From contig SUXS01000020.1 in the NCBI GenBank assembly GCA_015060865.1, positions 1 through 51,783 on the forward strand: DNA of 51,783 nt, in the 5' to 3' direction. The translations under genes and the position numbers were made by a program. The DNA comes from Bacteroidales bacterium. Its GTDB lineage: Bacteria > Bacteroidota > Bacteroidia > Bacteroidales > Bacteroidaceae. Shown here piece by piece: positions 35,136 through 45,730 of the stretch (positions within the stretch are counted from its first letter, which is position 1; every line of letters starts with the position of its first letter). Below the pieces are notes generated by a model that saw only the letters and a list, made by a program, of their open reading frames with translations, was not told where the DNA came from and searched no databases.

Positions 35136-36863
35136 ATGAAGACTATGAAAAGAAAATTGATTATAGGACTGATAGGTTGCATGGGACTCACTTTTACGTC
35201 ATGTGGTGACTTCCTTGATCTGGAACCATTGAACGAGATTATTCTGGAGAACTTCTGGAATGAGAAGAGCGATGTGGAGAACATCGTGGCAGGCTGTTAT
35301 GCCTCACTGCAGTCTCAGGAAGTGGTGGAGCGTATGATGGCTTGGGGTGAGTTCCGTTCCGATAATATAATAGGTGGTACTAATATTAGTGGTAATGAGA
35401 GTCTGGAGAATGTGTTCAAGGAGAACATCAAGTCGGACAATACATTCACCAATTGGGATGCCTTCTATAGTATTATCAATACATGTAACACGGTATTGTA
35501 CTATGCACCAGGCGTAGCCGAGAAGGACCCCACCTTTACAAAGAGCGAGTTGGATGCAACAATTGCCGAGGTGTCGACAATTCGTGCCCTCTGCTACTTC
35601 TACCTGATTCGTGCATTCCGTGATGTACCTTATGTGACAGAGCCCTTCATTGAAGATACACAGGAGATGGCGTTGCCTGCAACCCCATTCTATGATGTGC
35701 TCGACTCACTGATCACAAATCTGGAGGCTGTCAAACCCTATGCTGTGAAGAAGTATCCGGCCAATAAGCTGAATTATCAGACTGGCCGTGTTACACAGGA
35801 TGCTATCCATGCGCTCTTGTGCGACTTGCATCTGTGGAACCAGAACTATGAAGCTGCTGTCCGTTATGCCGATCTCGTGATTGATGCCAAGACTGCAGAT
35901 TACCAGAAAGTGCTCGACAAGCTGGCAGGTAATGCCAGTGCCGAAGACCAGATGATTGGCGGTTATCCGCTGATATCTGATAGGCTGAGTAGCTATTATG
36001 GCAATGCATACGACATGATATTTGGTACAGGAAACAGTCGTGAGAGTATCTTCGAACTCAATTACTCCTCAGAAGAGACAATGCCCTCCAATGGCGCTGT
36101 AAGCTATTACTATGGTAACCAAGAGACATATCCCGGTATCGTGAAGCCTGCTGAGTTTATCACTACCGACATGACTCTGGACAGACCGAATGTGTATGCC
36201 CACAAGTATGATAGCCGCTATTATGAAAACATGCAGTCGACTGGTACTACCTATGGTATCAATAAGTACGCATCGAGCAGTAGTTCTGTGAATGCTTCGG
36301 CTTCTACTCCAGAAGCTACTTATGGTAGTCTGTATACAAAAGACAATTGCTACGCTAACTGGATTGTATATCGCCTGACCGATGTGATGCTGATGAAGGC
36401 CGAGGCAATGGTACAGCTGATTGATGAGAATGATTCGACAGATAATGCCGCTGCAGTGCGCGACTCATTGCTCCGTGGAGCCTTTGAAATTGTCAGTGTT
36501 GTCAACAACCGTTCAAGCTTCGCTTCTACTGAAGGTGGAATATCATATGGTGAATTCAGCAGTAAGACGCAGATGACCAATCTTGTACTTGACGAACGTA
36601 ACCGTGAACTGATGTTTGAAGGCAAGCGATGGTTTGACCTCGTGCGCCGTGCCGAACGCGAAAACAGTACCAGCTATCTGATAGCACAGGTAACCCGTAA
36701 GGGCTCTGACAACGCCAGTGTGGTGCAGAGTAAACTCTCACGTATGGATGGTTTGTATTGGCCGTACAATAAGGAGGAACTTCAGGTGAATCCTTACCTT
36801 AAGCAGAATCCTGCTTATCCGACCGAAGATGAAGGTTCATACGAAAACACAATGACGAAATAA
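35136..36863 (+). CDS. SusD/RagB-family nutrient-binding lipoprotein, first copy
   Basis: Surface lipoprotein of 575 residues that caps the preceding SusC barrel. Lipobox Cys23 (FTSC) is followed by GDFLDLEPLNE, the classic start of mature SusD proteins. Helical TPR-like sequence and the late motif LDERNRELMFEGKRWFDLVR confirm the family. I chose ATG 35136, one base after the SusC stop; ATG 35145 (MKRKLIIG) also works. A TTG at 35124 overlapping SusC is less likely. Confidence 0.94.
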   Translation: MKTMKRKLIIGLIGCMGLTFTSCGDFLDLEPLNEIILENFWNEKSDVENIVAGCYASLQSQEVVERMMAWGEFRSDNIIGGTNISGNESLENVFKENIKSDNTFTNWDAFYSIINTCNTVLYYAPGVAEKDPTFTKSELDATIAEVSTIRALCYFYLIRAFRDVPYVTEPFIEDTQEMALPATPFYDVLDSLITNLEAVKPYAVKKYPANKLNYQTGRVTQDAIHALLCDLHLWNQNYEAAVRYADLVIDAKTADYQKVLDKLAGNASAEDQMIGGYPLISDRLSSYYGNAYDMIFGTGNSRESIFELNYSSEETMPSNGAVSYYYGNQETYPGIVKPAEFITTDMTLDRPNVYAHKYDSRYYENMQSTGTTYGINKYASSSSSVNASASTPEATYGSLYTKDNCYANWIVYRLTDVMLMKAEAMVQLIDENDSTDNAAAVRDSLLRGAFEIVSVVNNRSSFASTEGGISYGEFSSKTQMTNLVLDERNRELMFEGKRWFDLVRRAERENSTSYLIAQVTRKGSDNASVVQSKLSRMDGLYWPYNKEELQVNPYLKQNPAYPTEDEGSYENTMTK

Positions 36864-36889
36864 GTAATCAATGATATAAACGAAATACT

Positions 36890-38911
36890 ATGAAACGTAA
36901 AGGAAAAAATATCGCTTTATTGTTGCTGCAGTTTATATTGGCTTCGGGCATCTTTTACAGTTGCAATGATGTAGACACATCGAACTACTATACTTTCACA
37001 GGCGAGATGATGAGTGAGTATCTCGAGTCGCGCGAACAATTTAGCGACTTCACTGCTATTCTTAAACGAGCCGAACTGTTCGAGCCTTTGTCTGTATATG
37101 GCCATTATACCTGCTTTGCTCCTCATAATGATGCGTTCAAGGCATATCTGAGCGAGAGAGGACTTAGCTCCATTGATGAGCTGACCGATGAGGACTGCGA
37201 TACGATTGCACGTACTCACTTGGTGAAGAATATTTACGAGGTGGCTGACATGGCCGATGGTACACTGACCACAGCCAATATGAACCGTTGCTACATTGAA
37301 ATCACTCACGGCGTTGACAGCAATAGCAATGCGGTGGTGTACCTCAATCGCTCGGCTCACATCCTCTTTGCCACACAGGACGAAGAGGTAGAGAATGGTA
37401 TCGTACATCCAGTAAGCGGTGTGCTGAAGAGCAGTAGCCGCATGCTTCCCGATATTTTGATGGAGAATCCTACCATATCTATCTTTACAGAGGCGCTGAG
37501 CAGAACTAAGTTGATAGATTCACTGTATGCCTATAGAGATCCGAACTACAACCCTAAGGATTATGAGCGCGTGAAGTACACTTCTCACGTGAACCGCGAG
37601 ACAGCTACTGCTCCCGATGAGAAGAAGCAGGGCTTCACCGCCTTTGTTCCTACCGATAAGGTGCTCAAGGAAAAGTATGGTATAGAGAACTGGAAAGACC
37701 TGTATGACAAGGCAGCAGAGATTTATGGTGCGGTATATGATGATGCGGGCGAAAGTTATTACGATACCATTCCCGAGGCTTTGGCGAATAGAAAGAATCC
37801 GCTCAACCGCCTTGTGGCTTACCATATCCTTGACAGAGATGTGATAGGTTGGAACTTGCTGACACCACGTAATGATATTGGTATCCAGACTACTGTCATG
37901 AATCCTATCGACTGGTATGAGACATTGTTGCCTCACACCATGATAAGAGTGGAGAAGTTGACTGTGTTGAAGTATGGTGGCGGAAGTGCTTTGGGTGAGC
38001 GTTACATCAACCGTCGCTACGACGATGAGTACCAAATCAAAGGCGCTATGATCAGTCAGACTGTAGAGAATGAGTATGCCAATGCCGCTATCAACGGACG
38101 CTACTTCTATGTGGATGACTTGCTCGCATTCTCAGAGACAACACGCGACGTGGTACACAACTGCCGTATTCGTATGGATATGTCTACCATATTCCCTGAG
38201 TTGATGACAATGAATATCCGTCAGAATGGTACCGATCCCACCGTGAACGACCCTGAATATGATGAGACGGGTAAATATGGACGCAACTACTACTTCCCCG
38301 ATGGATATCTGAAGAACGTGAAGGTGAACGGACTCTTTGTTTACCGTCGTCCTCACAGCTTCTACGATAGCTACGAAGGTGATGAGATGAATATGTTCGG
38401 CAACTATGACATTACCTTCAAGCTTCCTCCTGTACCTTATGAGGGTGAGTGGCAGATTCGCTTGGGCTATGCTGCCGAGCCTACTCGTGGTATTGCTCAG
38501 GTATACTTTGATAACGAGCCTCAGGGTATTCCTTTGGATATGACCAAGACATTGGATGATCCTTCTATCCTGGGCGCTGACTGGGTGGCCAACTATACCA
38601 CCATGTCGGCTCAGAACTTGGCAGCCGACCAAAAGGCTTTGAAGAATAAGGGGTATTACCGTGGTGCTGCCGGTGGCTATCGCTTCGATATGGGTACAAC
38701 CAACCGTGTAGTCTTTGCTACACAGCTCCGTACCTTCCGCCGTGTGTTGTGTACAGTACACATCGACCCGAACGAAGACCACTTCTTGCGTGTGCGCAGC
38801 GTATCTTCAAAGAAGGGTAATGACAATGAGTTTATGCTCGACTATATCGAACTGGTGCCCAAGAGTGTATACGGTGTGACCGACGAGGGCGCTATGGAGG
38901 ATATGTTGTAA
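36890..38911 (+). CDS. Fasciclin-domain lipoprotein with C-terminal beta-sandwich
   Basis: Predicted surface lipoprotein of 673 residues with Cys25 (FYSC). The first FAS1 domain (about 40-185) shows SDFTAILKRAELFEPLS and YTCFAPHNDAFKAYL. A second (about 190-420) has GFTAFVPTDKVLKEKYG and NRLVAYHIL. The last 250 residues lack FAS1 motifs and look like a galactose-binding-type beta-sandwich (WQIRLGYAAEPTRGIAQVYF, FMLDYIELVP). It lies 26 bases after susD, where classical loci encode a glycan-binding SusE-like protein; I infer an analogous role. Confidence 0.85.
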   Translation: MKRKGKNIALLLLQFILASGIFYSCNDVDTSNYYTFTGEMMSEYLESREQFSDFTAILKRAELFEPLSVYGHYTCFAPHNDAFKAYLSERGLSSIDELTDEDCDTIARTHLVKNIYEVADMADGTLTTANMNRCYIEITHGVDSNSNAVVYLNRSAHILFATQDEEVENGIVHPVSGVLKSSSRMLPDILMENPTISIFTEALSRTKLIDSLYAYRDPNYNPKDYERVKYTSHVNRETATAPDEKKQGFTAFVPTDKVLKEKYGIENWKDLYDKAAEIYGAVYDDAGESYYDTIPEALANRKNPLNRLVAYHILDRDVIGWNLLTPRNDIGIQTTVMNPIDWYETLLPHTMIRVEKLTVLKYGGGSALGERYINRRYDDEYQIKGAMISQTVENEYANAAINGRYFYVDDLLAFSETTRDVVHNCRIRMDMSTIFPELMTMNIRQNGTDPTVNDPEYDETGKYGRNYYFPDGYLKNVKVNGLFVYRRPHSFYDSYEGDEMNMFGNYDITFKLPPVPYEGEWQIRLGYAAEPTRGIAQVYFDNEPQGIPLDMTKTLDDPSILGADWVANYTTMSAQNLAADQKALKNKGYYRGAAGGYRFDMGTTNRVVFATQLRTFRRVLCTVHIDPNEDHFLRVRSVSSKKGNDNEFMLDYIELVPKSVYGVTDEGAMEDML

Positions 38912-38915
38912 TCGA

Positions 38916-40613
38916 ATGAGGAACTATAGAAACGGAATGATTATGAACAATAGATATATATATGGTATAGGAGCTGCATTGCTCTTGTTGCTTGGCACTA
39001 GCTGTACTGATACTTGGGAGCAACACTATTCTCAGGAAGCAGCCGGTGGCAATACGTTGTGGGAGGAAATCTCTTCGCGTAGCGAACTGAGCAACTTTGC
39101 CAAGGTGATAGATGCTTGTGAATATGATATCGTGCTTAATGGTAGCCAGACCTATTCGGTATTTGCACCTACGAACGATTATCTTTCACTTGCAGAGGCT
39201 GACAGCCTGATTGAGAGCTATACCCTGCAGAAGAATCAGGGAGTAAAGACAAACGACAATAGAGTGATTACGCAGTTTGTGCACAATCACATTGCGCTGT
39301 ATCGTAAGTCGGTGTCGTCGATGACCAATGACTCCATCTCCATGATGAATGGAAAGTACCAAGTGCTTACTCAGACCAGTATTGGCGGCAAAGCCTTTGG
39401 CGTTTCTAACGAACTGCATAGCAACGGTGTGCTCTACACACTGAACGGTAAGGTAGACTATTTCCCCAATGTGTTCGAGTATCTGGGACTTGACTCAGAT
39501 TTGGATAGCGTTTACAATTTTATCAATAGCTACAGCGTATATGACTTTGACCCCAATCAGAGTGTGGCTGGCGGTATTGTCGATGGTGAGACCGTATACC
39601 TTGATTCAGTTGTGGTACTCCGCAACAGCTTCCTCAGTCAGTATGGATATATCAACTCCGAGGATAGCACCTACTGGATGCTCGCTCCTACCAATAAGGT
39701 TTGGACTGAATTGTATAATGAATATCGCGAATATTTCGTATATGACAAGTCCTTGGCAGCTGCCGACTCTTTGCAAGAGAACAATGCCAAGATGTCAATC
39801 CTGATGGGTGCCTTCTTCAATAGGACTGATAATCCTGATGTAGCATTCCAGGACTCAGCTTTGTCTACCATTGCTCCCACTGCCTTGATGCGCTTGTTGT
39901 TGGATGCTGAGCCTAAGGGTATCTACTACAAACCGTTTGAAGCAGGTGGTGTGTTTGATGGTACAGAAGATATTGTATGTAGCAACGGCCATGTACGTAA
40001 GGCCGAGACATTCAACATTGACAAGTCGAAGACCTTCTTGCAAACCATCAAGGTGGAGGCTGAGAACCTAATCAATCAGAAGAGCCTGTTGGAGTGTGAA
40101 ACTCCGCTTACTATCCGCACCGTCCCAATGGACAATGCTTTCTATAATAAGCTGTCGGGCAATGCTTATGTGGATGTTATTCCTAAGAATACATCCGAAG
40201 ATCCCGATAAGTTCCCTGCTCCTAAGGTGACTTTCTCTATTCCTGGCACCTTGTCAAATATTCCCTATGATATCTATATAGTGACAGCACCCGTAGAGGC
40301 TTATAATACGTATGCTACGGATGAGGATCGTTTGCCTAACCGTATCCGCGGTATCTTGAACTTCAATAATCTTGATGGAAAGACCCAGACAAAGCGTTTG
40401 AACGCTGTAGAGTCTACATCGGGTAGTGTAGATACTCTTTTGGTAGGCTCCAAGGTGGTGTTCCCGACCTCTGCATACGGATTGGCCGAGCCTGTAGTGA
40501 ATCTGCAGATTTTGAGCCAGGTGAGTCGTAACCAGACTACACAGTATTCTAATACGATGCATTTGGATTGTATCATATTCAAGCCGCATGTGGATGAAGT
40601 TGAAGGAGAGTAA
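38916..40613 (+). CDS. Fasciclin-domain lipoprotein, shorter
   Basis: 565 residues from ATG 38916; starts at 38937 or 38943 would give a more typical signal (MNNRYIYGIGAALLLLLGTSC, lipid Cys). A FAS1 domain (about 45-185) shows ELSNFAKVIDACEYDIVL and YSVFAPTNDYLSLAEAD, with the closing GVLYTLNGKVDY. A second diverged copy (about 190-370) has YWMLAPTNKVWTELYNEY. The last 190 residues form a beta-rich tail. It follows the preceding FAS1 gene by four bases and precedes the second susC, so each SusCD pair is bordered by FAS1 lipoproteins. Confidence 0.83.
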   Translation: MRNYRNGMIMNNRYIYGIGAALLLLLGTSCTDTWEQHYSQEAAGGNTLWEEISSRSELSNFAKVIDACEYDIVLNGSQTYSVFAPTNDYLSLAEADSLIESYTLQKNQGVKTNDNRVITQFVHNHIALYRKSVSSMTNDSISMMNGKYQVLTQTSIGGKAFGVSNELHSNGVLYTLNGKVDYFPNVFEYLGLDSDLDSVYNFINSYSVYDFDPNQSVAGGIVDGETVYLDSVVVLRNSFLSQYGYINSEDSTYWMLAPTNKVWTELYNEYREYFVYDKSLAAADSLQENNAKMSILMGAFFNRTDNPDVAFQDSALSTIAPTALMRLLLDAEPKGIYYKPFEAGGVFDGTEDIVCSNGHVRKAETFNIDKSKTFLQTIKVEAENLINQKSLLECETPLTIRTVPMDNAFYNKLSGNAYVDVIPKNTSEDPDKFPAPKVTFSIPGTLSNIPYDIYIVTAPVEAYNTYATDEDRLPNRIRGILNFNNLDGKTQTKRLNAVESTSGSVDTLLVGSKVVFPTSAYGLAEPVVNLQILSQVSRNQTTQYSNTMHLDCIIFKPHVDEVEGE

Positions 40614-40642
40614 GAGTAACGTTGCATTTTAATTCACACGAT

Positions 40643-43600
40643 ATGAAGAATTATATAATATATAGTTTGTCTGCTTGCTTGCTGATGTCGGCTCCCGCTT
40701 TGGCGCAAGATGCAAGCAACGGACAGCAATCGGCAGATATTGCAGTCCTGAAGGCTGGAAAGCAAGTGCCGACTCGCGTCGTAAAAGGTGTAGTCTTTAA
40801 TGGAGCTACCCATCAGCCTATGTCAGGTGTGCTGGTTAGCGCTGCTGCACTGGATGGTTACAGTACATTCACAGAACCTGACGGAACCTACACGCTGAAT
40901 ATTCCCCTCAGTGTAAGTCAGCTGTATATCTCGGCTCCCAATATGAACGGCATCTTGGTCGGTGTGGTTGAGGGTGAGCAGGTGAAGAACTCCTACCTCT
41001 ACCCAGAGACTTTTGCCGACGAGTATATCGAGCGCAACAATATGTTGGGCATACAAACTGTTCGTGATTTCGACTATTCGGATGCAGTCTCTATCGAAGA
41101 GGAGATTCAGAAACAGGCTGGTGCAGCCGTTCACACCATCTCACGCAGTGGTACTGCTGGAATCGGTAGTGTCATGTTCATGAATGGTCTCAACTCACTC
41201 AATGTGAATGCCCAGCCGCTGATTGTTATTGATGGCGTTATTGTAGACCAGCAGTACAATCGTCAGATGCTTCATCAGGGTTTCTACAATAACATCTTGT
41301 CGAACATCAATCCGAACGACATAGAGAAGGTGACCGTGCTACGCAACGGTACAGCGCTCTATGGTGCCAAGGGTGCCAATGGCGTAATCTTGATCGACAC
41401 ACGTCGCAACAAGACTATGGCTACACGCATTACCGCCAGTGTTTCCTCTGGTATTACCTTGGAACCTAAGTTTATAGATATGATGGATGCAACGCAGTAC
41501 AAGAGCTATGCTTCAGATCTCTTGGCTACGACAAATACAACTATCAAGGACTTCAAGTTCCTCAACGAGAATCCTTCTTATTATTACTATCCCCAGTATC
41601 ATAACAATACCGACTGGAAGCAATATGTATACCGCACCGCTATCAGCCAAAACTACAACATCAATGTAAGTGGTGGTGACGATGTGGCCAACTATAACCT
41701 CTCATTGGGCTATGTAGACAAGCAGAGCACGCTGGTGGGCAATGATATGGACCGTATCAATATCCGATTCAATACCGACATTGAGTTTACCGACAAGTTT
41801 GATGCCCGCTTCGACATCTCTTTTGCCAAGCTGTCGCGCAACTTGCGTAACGATGGCGCTACACTTGACTATAGCGAAGGCACCTCTACCGCACCTGGCT
41901 TCCTGGCCTATGTGAAGAGTCCTATGCTCAGCCCCTATACCTATTCCGATGGTGTGCTTTCCAATAGCTTTATTGATGTGAACGATGAAAGCTACCTCGA
42001 TGAGGCCTTGTCTAAGTACAACAACTACAATTACAAACTGGCCAATCCGATTGCTGTCAATGACTATGGTAATGCCCAGAACAAGAATTTCTATGAGAAT
42101 TCGATGCTGAACATCTCGGTAACTCCCAAGTATCAGTTCAACGATCACTTGGCCTTGAGTGAGCATTTCTCCTATAACTTGGTGAACACATCGGAGAACT
42201 ATTACATCCCGATGAATGGCGTGCCCAGCTACTATGTGGCCAGTGTGAGCGCCTACCGTGATAATGAAACCCGTGCATTGGCTTCTCACCAAGGTTCCAT
42301 GTTCTCTGATACACGTCTTGACTGGAGCAATCGCTATGGTGCACATGACTGGCATGTGTTTGGTGGTGCCCGTGTGCAGATGGAGAGCTACTCGCTCAAT
42401 ACACAGGTGGGTTACAACACCGGTAATGACAAGACTCCGTTTATGAGCTCTTCATTGCTCAATGCCAACAATGGCGGTTCTGATGACAAGTGGAACTCTT
42501 GGGCTTGGTATGCACAGGGTGAGTACAACTACCTGCAGCGCTACTATCTCCAGCTCAATGCTACTGCCGAGACCTCTTCGCGCTTTGGAGCTGATGCTAT
42601 TAACAGCATCAAGGCATTCGGTGCTCCTTGGACCATGTTTTACGGCGCTCAGGGTGCTTGGGTAGTAAGCAATGAATCTTGGATGGCAGGTGTAGAGCCT
42701 ATCGACTATCTGCGAATTTCAGCAGGCTACGATGTCAGCGGAAATGATGATATCGACTACTATGCTGCTCGCAGCTACTTCCGTGCATTCAAGTTTATGA
42801 ACAGTATCTCAGGTATTGCCTTCGATAATATCGGTAATTCAGAGCTGCAGGCCGAGATTACCCGTCGCTTCAATGTGGGCTTGGAGACCAATCTGCTGAA
42901 GAATCGCCTCTCGCTCCGCTTGAACGGATTCATTAGCAACACCGACAATCTGCTCACCTTCCAGTCTCTGGGATTCCTCTCGGGCTTGGAGTATAACTGG
43001 AGTAACGGCGGTGCACTCAGCAACAGAGGCTTCGATGCTTCTGTCATGGGCAAGCTCATAGCTACCAAGAATTTCCAATGGGAAGTGGGTGCAAGTGCCG
43101 GTCATTACAAGAATGAGATTACTCGCCTTGCCGATAATAAGACCGTTATGGATACACAGCTCTATGGTGCTACCATCCGTACCGAGGTAGGGCAGGCTGC
43201 CAACCTCTTCTATGGATATGAGACCGAGGGAGTCTTTGCTACGAGCGAGGAGGCTGCTGAGTCGGGTCTCTATATCTTGGCCGAGAATGGTGTGGACAAG
43301 AAGCCCTTTGGTGCCGGCGATGTCATCTTCAAGGATAATCACAAGGATGGCGTCATTGATGCTAAGGATATGGTAGTCATCGGTGACCCCAATCCTGATA
43401 TCTATGGTAACCTGTTCAGTGCGATGAGCTACAAGCGCTTCCGTCTGGATGTCAACTTCAACTATAGCCTGGGCAACGATGTATACAACTATATGCGTAG
43501 CCAGCTTGAGGGCGGTAACCGTTTCATGAACCAGACCACTGCGATGTTGCATCGTTGGCAGGCCGAGGGTCAGCAGACCACCATGCCTCGCGCTACCTTC

Positions 43601-43882
43601 CAGGATCCTATGGGCAATGCCCGCTTCAGCGACCGCTGGATTGAGGATGGCAGCTACTTGCGTCTGAAGTCGGCCACACTCAGCTATAACCTGCCTATCA
43701 ACTCCACCTTCATTCAAGGTTTCCAGTTCTGGGTGCAGGCTAACAATGTGTTTACGCTCTCCAAGTACCTGGGCAGTGATCCCGAGTTTGCGGCTACGTC
43801 CAATGTCATTGGTCAGGGTATCGACCTCGGTCAGCTCTCGCAGAGCCGCAGTATTGTTGCTGGTATAAAAATAAATCTCTAA
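40643..43882 (+). CDS. SusC/RagA-family TonB-dependent transporter, second copy
   Basis: Outer-membrane transporter of 1079 residues from ATG 40643 (MKNYIIYSLSACLLMSAPALAQ); a TTG at 40622 would only lengthen the signal. It has a carboxypeptidase-regulatory-like domain (about 45-115, VVKGVVFNGATHQPMSGVLV), a plug with LIVIDGVIVDQQ and, near 232, VLRNGTALYGAKGANGVI. The usual Lys-Asp-Ala (KDA) of this signature is replaced here. A full barrel follows, ending SIVAGIKINL. It is clearly diverged from the first SusC, so it likely handles a different or modified ligand. Confidence 0.93.
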   Translation: MKNYIIYSLSACLLMSAPALAQDASNGQQSADIAVLKAGKQVPTRVVKGVVFNGATHQPMSGVLVSAAALDGYSTFTEPDGTYTLNIPLSVSQLYISAPNMNGILVGVVEGEQVKNSYLYPETFADEYIERNNMLGIQTVRDFDYSDAVSIEEEIQKQAGAAVHTISRSGTAGIGSVMFMNGLNSLNVNAQPLIVIDGVIVDQQYNRQMLHQGFYNNILSNINPNDIEKVTVLRNGTALYGAKGANGVILIDTRRNKTMATRITASVSSGITLEPKFIDMMDATQYKSYASDLLATTNTTIKDFKFLNENPSYYYYPQYHNNTDWKQYVYRTAISQNYNINVSGGDDVANYNLSLGYVDKQSTLVGNDMDRINIRFNTDIEFTDKFDARFDISFAKLSRNLRNDGATLDYSEGTSTAPGFLAYVKSPMLSPYTYSDGVLSNSFIDVNDESYLDEALSKYNNYNYKLANPIAVNDYGNAQNKNFYENSMLNISVTPKYQFNDHLALSEHFSYNLVNTSENYYIPMNGVPSYYVASVSAYRDNETRALASHQGSMFSDTRLDWSNRYGAHDWHVFGGARVQMESYSLNTQVGYNTGNDKTPFMSSSLLNANNGGSDDKWNSWAWYAQGEYNYLQRYYLQLNATAETSSRFGADAINSIKAFGAPWTMFYGAQGAWVVSNESWMAGVEPIDYLRISAGYDVSGNDDIDYYAARSYFRAFKFMNSISGIAFDNIGNSELQAEITRRFNVGLETNLLKNRLSLRLNGFISNTDNLLTFQSLGFLSGLEYNWSNGGALSNRGFDASVMGKLIATKNFQWEVGASAGHYKNEITRLADNKTVMDTQLYGATIRTEVGQAANLFYGYETEGVFATSEEAAESGLYILAENGVDKKPFGAGDVIFKDNHKDGVIDAKDMVVIGDPNPDIYGNLFSAMSYKRFRLDVNFNYSLGNDVYNYMRSQLEGGNRFMNQTTAMLHRWQAEGQQTTMPRATFQDPMGNARFSDRWIEDGSYLRLKSATLSYNLPINSTFIQGFQFWVQANNVFTLSKYLGSDPEFAATSNVIGQGIDLGQLSQSRSIVAGIKINL

Positions 43883-43902
43883 TCCTATCCTTATATATAA
43901 GT

Positions 43903-45684
43903 ATGAAACGAACAATCGATATACTCACCGGATGCTGCAAGCGCTATGCAGCCTTGCTGCTCTCTGCACTGATTCTTGTGCCCTCGATGTCGGGTTGTCA
44001 GGATTTCCTGGAAACGGAGTCCTCGCACTTCTCTGACAATAAGTTGGACTCTCCTTCCGACACGCTCTACTCGGTGATAGGTGTGTTGTATAAGTTACAG
44101 AGCCTATCCGACAGAACCATCCTGTTGGGCGAACTGCGTGGCGACCTGGCAGATGTGACCGACGTCACCTCTTCGGACCTTTTGGAGATTGCCATGTTTA
44201 ATGTCAGCGACAATAATGCATACAATGCTCCACGAGACTATTATGCAGTCATCAACAACTGCAACTACTTCCTGGCCAATGTCGACATTGACATGAAGAA
44301 CAATCGCAATGAATATGTTTTCCGCAAGGAGTATGCTGTAATCAAGGCCTATCGTGCGTGGACCTACTTGCAGCTTGCCCTCAACTATGGTGAAGTACCC
44401 TTTGTGACTGAGCCTATCCTTACGCAAGAGGAGGCCGAGCGCGACTATCCTAAGTACGGTATCGAAGAGATTTGCGAGTACTTCATCAATGATCTACAGG
44501 GATTGGAAACAATTGAGGTTCCCAGCTATGGGACAATCCGAAACACCGATTCGCGCCTCTTCTACTTTCCGATGTATGTATTGCTTGGCGACTTGAACCT
44601 CTGGGCTGGAAACTATAAGCAGGCCGCCCTGTGCTACTACAATTACTTGAACACACGCAATGGAGTGAATGTGGGCTATCCTCTGACTACATCGTTGATT
44701 CAGTGGTATCGCAACGAGATCAATTGGCGTAGTAAGACCTTATTCTCTTCGGGAATTGGTGAGACTTATACTTCGAATTCAGAGCTTATCACAATGTTCC
44801 CGGGTGACTCTATCCCTTCGGAGAACCAGTATAGTCGTTTGAATGATTATTTCAATCCTACGCAGAACAACAACAATAGACCCTCTATCACCTATTCGCA
44901 GAGTTTGGCCGATTTGTCTGCATCACAGGTCTATTGTCACCTGACCAACTCCTCTGATGTTATCTATGCTCCTGCCACTCTCGAAGGTATGGATCGTGGT
45001 GACTTGCGTCTGAATAGTACTTTTATGAGTACTCGCTACTATGAACAGGACGGTATGCGTCTACCAGTTAGAGTCAATGACAAGTATTCCTCACGCAACG
45101 TACACCTCTATCGTCGAACGATGGTTTATCTGCGTATGGCCGAGGCACTCAATCGTGCAGGCTATCCTCGTTTTGCTTTCCAGATATTGAGCAAGGGTGT
45201 CAACAACAGCGTTATAGCCTCTGAGGTGCTTCCCTATTGCACTACGGAAGCAGACTCTGCTTGGGTTAGTCAGTTTAACTTCCCCAACAACCAGTATGTA
45301 TTGCGCACGGCTGTTGAGATGATTACAGAGAATACAATGGGTATTCACTCCAAAGGCTCCGGCTGGACAGAATACAATGAGTATTATGTGTTCCCCGATG
45401 ACTCTACACTTACACCCGATGCACGCTTGGCTTATCAGATAGAGAAGGTAGAAGACCTGATTGTCGATGAAGAGGCATTAGAGTTTGCTTTCGAGGGTCA
45501 CCGCTTCTATGATCTGATGCGTGTGGCATTGCGTCGAGGCGAACCTGCTTATCTTGCCGACCGCGTATATGCTCGCCGTGGTGAAGCCAAGGTGGATGAA
45601 ATGAAATCCTTTATAGCTAAGGATTTGTACGAGCCTGCCAACTGGTATCTCCAGTGGAACGGTGAGATTGGCATGAAAGAATAA
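43903..45684 (+). CDS. SusD/RagB-family nutrient-binding lipoprotein, second copy
   Basis: 593 residues with lipid Cys32 (MSGC) followed by QDFLETESSHFSDN. TPR-like helices (KEYAVIKAYRAWTYLQLALNYGEVPF) and the late motif EEALEFAFEGHRFYDLMR identify the family. It partners the SusC just upstream (gap 20 bases). The signal peptide is somewhat long, with Cys-Cys at 11-12 in the basic region. A hairpin-forming 22-bp repeat array begins 15 bases after the stop codon, so transcription may partly end here before the HExxH/CotH genes. Confidence 0.93.
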   Translation: MKRTIDILTGCCKRYAALLLSALILVPSMSGCQDFLETESSHFSDNKLDSPSDTLYSVIGVLYKLQSLSDRTILLGELRGDLADVTDVTSSDLLEIAMFNVSDNNAYNAPRDYYAVINNCNYFLANVDIDMKNNRNEYVFRKEYAVIKAYRAWTYLQLALNYGEVPFVTEPILTQEEAERDYPKYGIEEICEYFINDLQGLETIEVPSYGTIRNTDSRLFYFPMYVLLGDLNLWAGNYKQAALCYYNYLNTRNGVNVGYPLTTSLIQWYRNEINWRSKTLFSSGIGETYTSNSELITMFPGDSIPSENQYSRLNDYFNPTQNNNNRPSITYSQSLADLSASQVYCHLTNSSDVIYAPATLEGMDRGDLRLNSTFMSTRYYEQDGMRLPVRVNDKYSSRNVHLYRRTMVYLRMAEALNRAGYPRFAFQILSKGVNNSVIASEVLPYCTTEADSAWVSQFNFPNNQYVLRTAVEMITENTMGIHSKGSGWTEYNEYYVFPDDSTLTPDARLAYQIEKVEDLIVDEEALEFAFEGHRFYDLMRVALRRGEPAYLADRVYARRGEAKVDEMKSFIAKDLYEPANWYLQWNGEIGMKE

Positions 45685-45694
45685 ATTAGTGTCA

Positions 45695-45730
45695 CACCTG
45701 TGATAAAGTTTTATCATAGGTGTGATAATT
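45695..45730 (+). terminator. Hairpin with T-run after the second susD
   Basis: CACCTGTGATAAA (45695-45707) pairs with TTTATCATAGGTG (45710-45722) with a single G-U pair, followed within six bases by a run of eight T. It overlaps the tandem array and could attenuate transcription into the downstream genes. Confidence 0.6.

Noticed and set aside
42839..43915. Minus-strand frame of 358 codons over the second SusC
   Set aside because: Shadow of the SusC barrel codons; no start context or domain.
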